From Streptomyces achromogenes (lineage in GTDB: Bacteria; Actinomycetota; Actinomycetes; Streptomycetales; Streptomycetaceae): a stretch of DNA of 64,000 nt. The notes beneath the pieces are model-generated. The model was given only the letters and a program-made list of their open reading frames with translations. It made no database searches and was not told the origin of the DNA. This document shows positions 62,207-64,000 of this stretch, piece after piece. The position numbers and the translations under genes were made by a program. The stretch spans positions 7,130,001 through 7,194,000 of the forward strand of contig NZ_JAUSYH010000001.1 in the NCBI RefSeq assembly GCF_030816715.1. Direction: 5' to 3'. Every line of letters begins with the position of its first letter. The first letter of the stretch is position 1.

Positions 62207-62701
62207 ATGAACCACGACCTCGCCGCCGAGCTCCACCGCCGCGCCGAACAAGACCAAGCTGCACGGCGCCTCGCGGCCAAGACTCGTGACGGACGCGAGA
62301 TGTGCCGGATCGACGCAGAAAACACCGCCTGGCTCAAGCAGGTAATCGCCGAACACGGCTGGCCAGGTGCCGCGTTAATGGGCGCGCAGGGAGCTGAGGA
62401 GGCATGGCTTCTTGCCCAACACGCCGATCTCGCGCCCGCCTTCCAGCGCCAGGCGCTCGAACTCCTGAAGGCTGCGGTCGCGGCCGGAGACGCCTCTCCA
62501 CGCCAGCTCGCCTACCTCACCGACCGGGTCCTGGTCGCAGCTGGCGAACCCCAGGTGTACGGAACGCAGTACACCGACGACCCAGACGGCTCGAACCTGC
62601 GCCTGCAGCCCGTTGCCGACCCCGATCGGCTCGATGAACGCCGCGCCGCGATGGGTCTGGAACCAGCGGCGGACTACGACCAACGCATGCGCGGTCACTG
62701 A
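62207..62701 (+). CDS. DUF6624-like protein
   Basis: 164 residues from ATG 62207. Central domain NTAWLKQVIAEHGWPGAALMGAQGAEEAWLLAQHADLAPAFQRQALELLKAAVAAGDASPRQLAYLTDRVLVAAGEPQVYGTQY matches a widespread actinobacterial family (DUF6624 by memory), often on genomic islands; function unknown. The conserved GxWP and YGTQ residues are present. No clear ribosome site. Its stop overlaps the end of the converging pseudogene. Confidence 0.72.
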   Translation: MNHDLAAELHRRAEQDQAARRLAAKTRDGREMCRIDAENTAWLKQVIAEHGWPGAALMGAQGAEEAWLLAQHADLAPAFQRQALELLKAAVAAGDASPRQLAYLTDRVLVAAGEPQVYGTQYTDDPDGSNLRLQPVADPDRLDERRAAMGLEPAADYDQRMRGH

Positions 62702-63014
62702 CCGCCGTTGGGAAGTGGGTAGTGCGGGCGCAGGAGACCGGTGAAGTAGTGCGGTGTCAGCGTGCGTTTGACCGTCTGCAAGCGGGCGGCGAAGTCTCGC
62801 AGCCGCTCGTGGACGACAGCGGCGAGGGCGTCAGCTGTGTTTTCGTCGATGAATACGTGCTCGCCTGGGGTGTCGGTGAAGGAACGCCTCCGGGACCACG
62901 GGGGTTGCGGGTGGCGTAGGAGTACCCCGTCTCCCGGGGTACCTCGTCGGCCGTAGCGCCGAGGCGGAGCATGGCCGCTTCGACAGCGGGCGGCGGGACC
63001 GGGCGGCCGGTCAC
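62695..63014 (-). pseudogene. frameshifted small hypothetical gene
   Basis: GTG at 63014 overlaps the stop of the upstream Mrr gene (GTGA). The frame starts TGRPVPPPAVEAAMLRLGATADEV. After two apparent single-C insertions near 62895 and 62880 the protein continues in another frame as FTDTPGEHVFIDENTADALAAVVHERLRDFAARLQTVKRTLTPHYF, stopping at 62695. Both insertions fall in C runs, so sequencing error is a real possibility. Function unknown. Confidence 0.6.
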
Positions 63015-63739
63015 TGCGTCGTGCTCGGGATGCCGAGGACGTCGTACAGGTGCTGGCCGTGGGCCCATTTCTTCAGTTCGGGACGGCCCATGAGGATGAG
63101 GTCGTGGTGCGCGGCGAAGTCGATCGCAGGCTGAGTGAAGCCGTTGAGGCCGATCATGATCGGTACATCGGCTCCGTGGTGGAGGCGTGCCGTGCCGTTG
63201 AACTTCTGCACGTGCCCCGATCCGACGGGGTTCTGGTACTGCTTGCATTGCAAGATCAGGAGCCGATCGTCGTGGTCGCGGGCGGTGACGTCCACGCCGA
63301 GGTCTCCGGCGCCTCCCACCCGCCGTGTCCTGCGGAAGCCGTCACGGGCTAGGAGATCGGCGCACGCCTGCTCGAAGCCCGTCGCGGTCATCGCGGCGAG
63401 TTGCTTCATCTTGAAGGTCAACACATCCGGATCCACGGCTTCGCCCGGTGCGGCGGTGGACGCGTAGTCCTCGCCGTCACCGACGTAGGCGTACGTGCCG
63501 GCGCCGAACCGGAACGACAGCAGCCTCGTAACGAGGGTGAGTGTGGCCAGTGCGCCGACGGCGATGAAGCCGGTCCACCAGGGGTGATCGGCTATCAGCC
63601 CCCACAGGTCCACGGTGATCCACCGGCTGACGTCGTCCGTGAGCCACTCCCACACCATCTTGCCGATGGCCAGCGCAAGGACGGCGTACAACAGAAACTT
63701 CAGCAGCGGGTCGAGCGACCCGTCTTCATCGAACACCAC
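63011..63739 (-). CDS. membrane-anchored Mrr-type restriction endonuclease
   Basis: 242 residues; GTG after GGAGGTGTG. Two transmembrane helices (LLKFLLYAVLALAIGKMVWEW and WWTGFIAVGALATLTLVTRLL) precede a linker and an Mrr catalytic domain from about residue 110: FEQACADLLARDGFRRTRRVGGAGDLGVDVTARDHDDRLLILQCKQYQNPVGSGHVQKFNG, with Glu123, Asp150 and Gln164-Cys-Lys166 as the likely active site. Such proteins cut modified or foreign DNA; membrane anchoring is unusual for cytosolic restriction. It lies 30 bases from a second Mrr-like gene upstream. Confidence 0.83.
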   Translation of the reverse strand: MVFDEDGSLDPLLKFLLYAVLALAIGKMVWEWLTDDVSRWITVDLWGLIADHPWWTGFIAVGALATLTLVTRLLSFRFGAGTYAYVGDGEDYASTAAPGEAVDPDVLTFKMKQLAAMTATGFEQACADLLARDGFRRTRRVGGAGDLGVDVTARDHDDRLLILQCKQYQNPVGSGHVQKFNGTARLHHGADVPIMIGLNGFTQPAIDFAAHHDLILMGRPELKKWAHGQHLYDVLGIPSTTQ

Positions 63740-63769
63740 ACCTCCAAGACGTTGACGATGAGGGGCGTG

Positions 63770-64000
63770 TCAGGCGGCGCGCCTGAACCGGGCGCGGCGG
63801 GAGCGTGCGGACAGCCCGAGGAGCTCGTGCAGCGCGGTGCCGGTCTCCGCCCAGCGCCGGAGTCTGTTCCGGTCGACCCAGTGGACGCTGTGCCGGTCGC
63901 CCCAGGCCATGGCGTCACGGGTGAAGGTGCCGTTGGTGACGACGACGGCGTGGTCGGCGCGGTGGACCGGGCCAGCCGTCCCTTTCACCGCGTACATGAC
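63770..64000 (-). CDS. Mrr-type endonuclease (C-terminal part, cut by window edge)
   Basis: The visible 76 codons, read leftward from the right edge, run VKGTAGPVHRADHAVVVTNGTFTRDAMAWGDRHSVHWVDRNRLRRWAETGTALHELLGL and stop at 63770. This is the end of a PD-(D/E)XK Mrr catalytic domain (GTA-x-HxAD-x-AVVVTNG-x-FT pattern). The catalytic Asp/Gln-x-Lys residues would lie beyond the window. It is the upstream neighbour of the membrane-anchored Mrr gene. Confidence 0.72.
   Translation of the reverse strand, partial: VMYAVKGTAGPVHRADHAVVVTNGTFTRDAMAWGDRHSVHWVDRNRLRRWAETGTALHELLGLSARSRRARFRRAA

Overview
The window reads as actinomycete DNA, most likely Streptomyces. It has very high G+C, GTG and TTG starts, GGAGG-type ribosome sites, and families typical of that genus (DUF317, DUF2637, DUF6343, WhiB, MAB_1171c-type membrane proteins, tandem universal stress proteins). 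I see no rRNA, tRNA, CRISPR array or integrase.

Positions 1-43,900 form a stress/dormancy island. It holds five intact universal stress proteins (USP) and one frameshifted USP, two CtpF-like P-type ATPases, two orphan TrkA-type NAD-binding proteins, an orphan cytochrome oxidase subunit I with a small membrane partner, two SpoIIE/PP2C phosphatases, an RsbW-like kinase, a CBS protein and a cyclic-nucleotide-binding protein. Central carbon enzymes are interleaved: GH15 (trehalase or glucoamylase), two GH65 phosphorylases, a beta-phosphoglucomutase-like HAD enzyme, transaldolase, glyceraldehyde-3-phosphate dehydrogenase, pyruvate dehydrogenase E1alpha-E1beta-E2 and aconitase. Read together they form a route from stored disaccharides through glycolysis to acetyl-CoA and the TCA cycle, plus ion homeostasis and respiration. 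This resembles the hypoxia/dormancy regulons of actinobacteria (DosR in mycobacteria, OsdR in Streptomyces). That comparison is my inference, because no such regulator lies in the window. The island also carries gene relics: fused fragments of ctaD and usp near 11.3 kb, a 1-base frameshift in a tandem USP at 16,962, and a USP tail at 15.2 kb.

From about 44 kb the character changes to an integrated, mobilisable plasmid-like element with IS relics (IS5-type at 44.0-44.4 kb, IS701-type at 60.5-60.9 kb). 44.4-49 kb carries DUF317 proteins, a PD-(D/E)XK nuclease and a lipoprotein. 49.1-56.7 kb, on the minus strand, is one replication/mobilisation block: a winged-helix replication-like gene with internal iteron-like repeats, a zinc-finger protein, then WhiB, DUF2637 membrane protein, two small proteins, a MobC-like protein and a relaxase. 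The last six are joined by ATGA or TGATG overlaps. A perfect 17-bp inverted repeat in the MobC-like gene is an oriT candidate.

57.3-60.5 kb, on the plus strand, holds the most interesting module: an XRE repressor behind three CAACAC-N4-GTGTTG-like operators, an ImmA/IrrE-type metallopeptidase, a multi-pass MAB_1171c-type membrane protein and a PAP2-like membrane protein lacking one catalytic residue, closed by a hairpin. 61-64 kb contains a KilB-like protein, a TPR relic, a DUF6624 protein, a frameshifted small gene, a membrane-anchored Mrr nuclease and the end of a second Mrr-type nuclease cut by the window edge.
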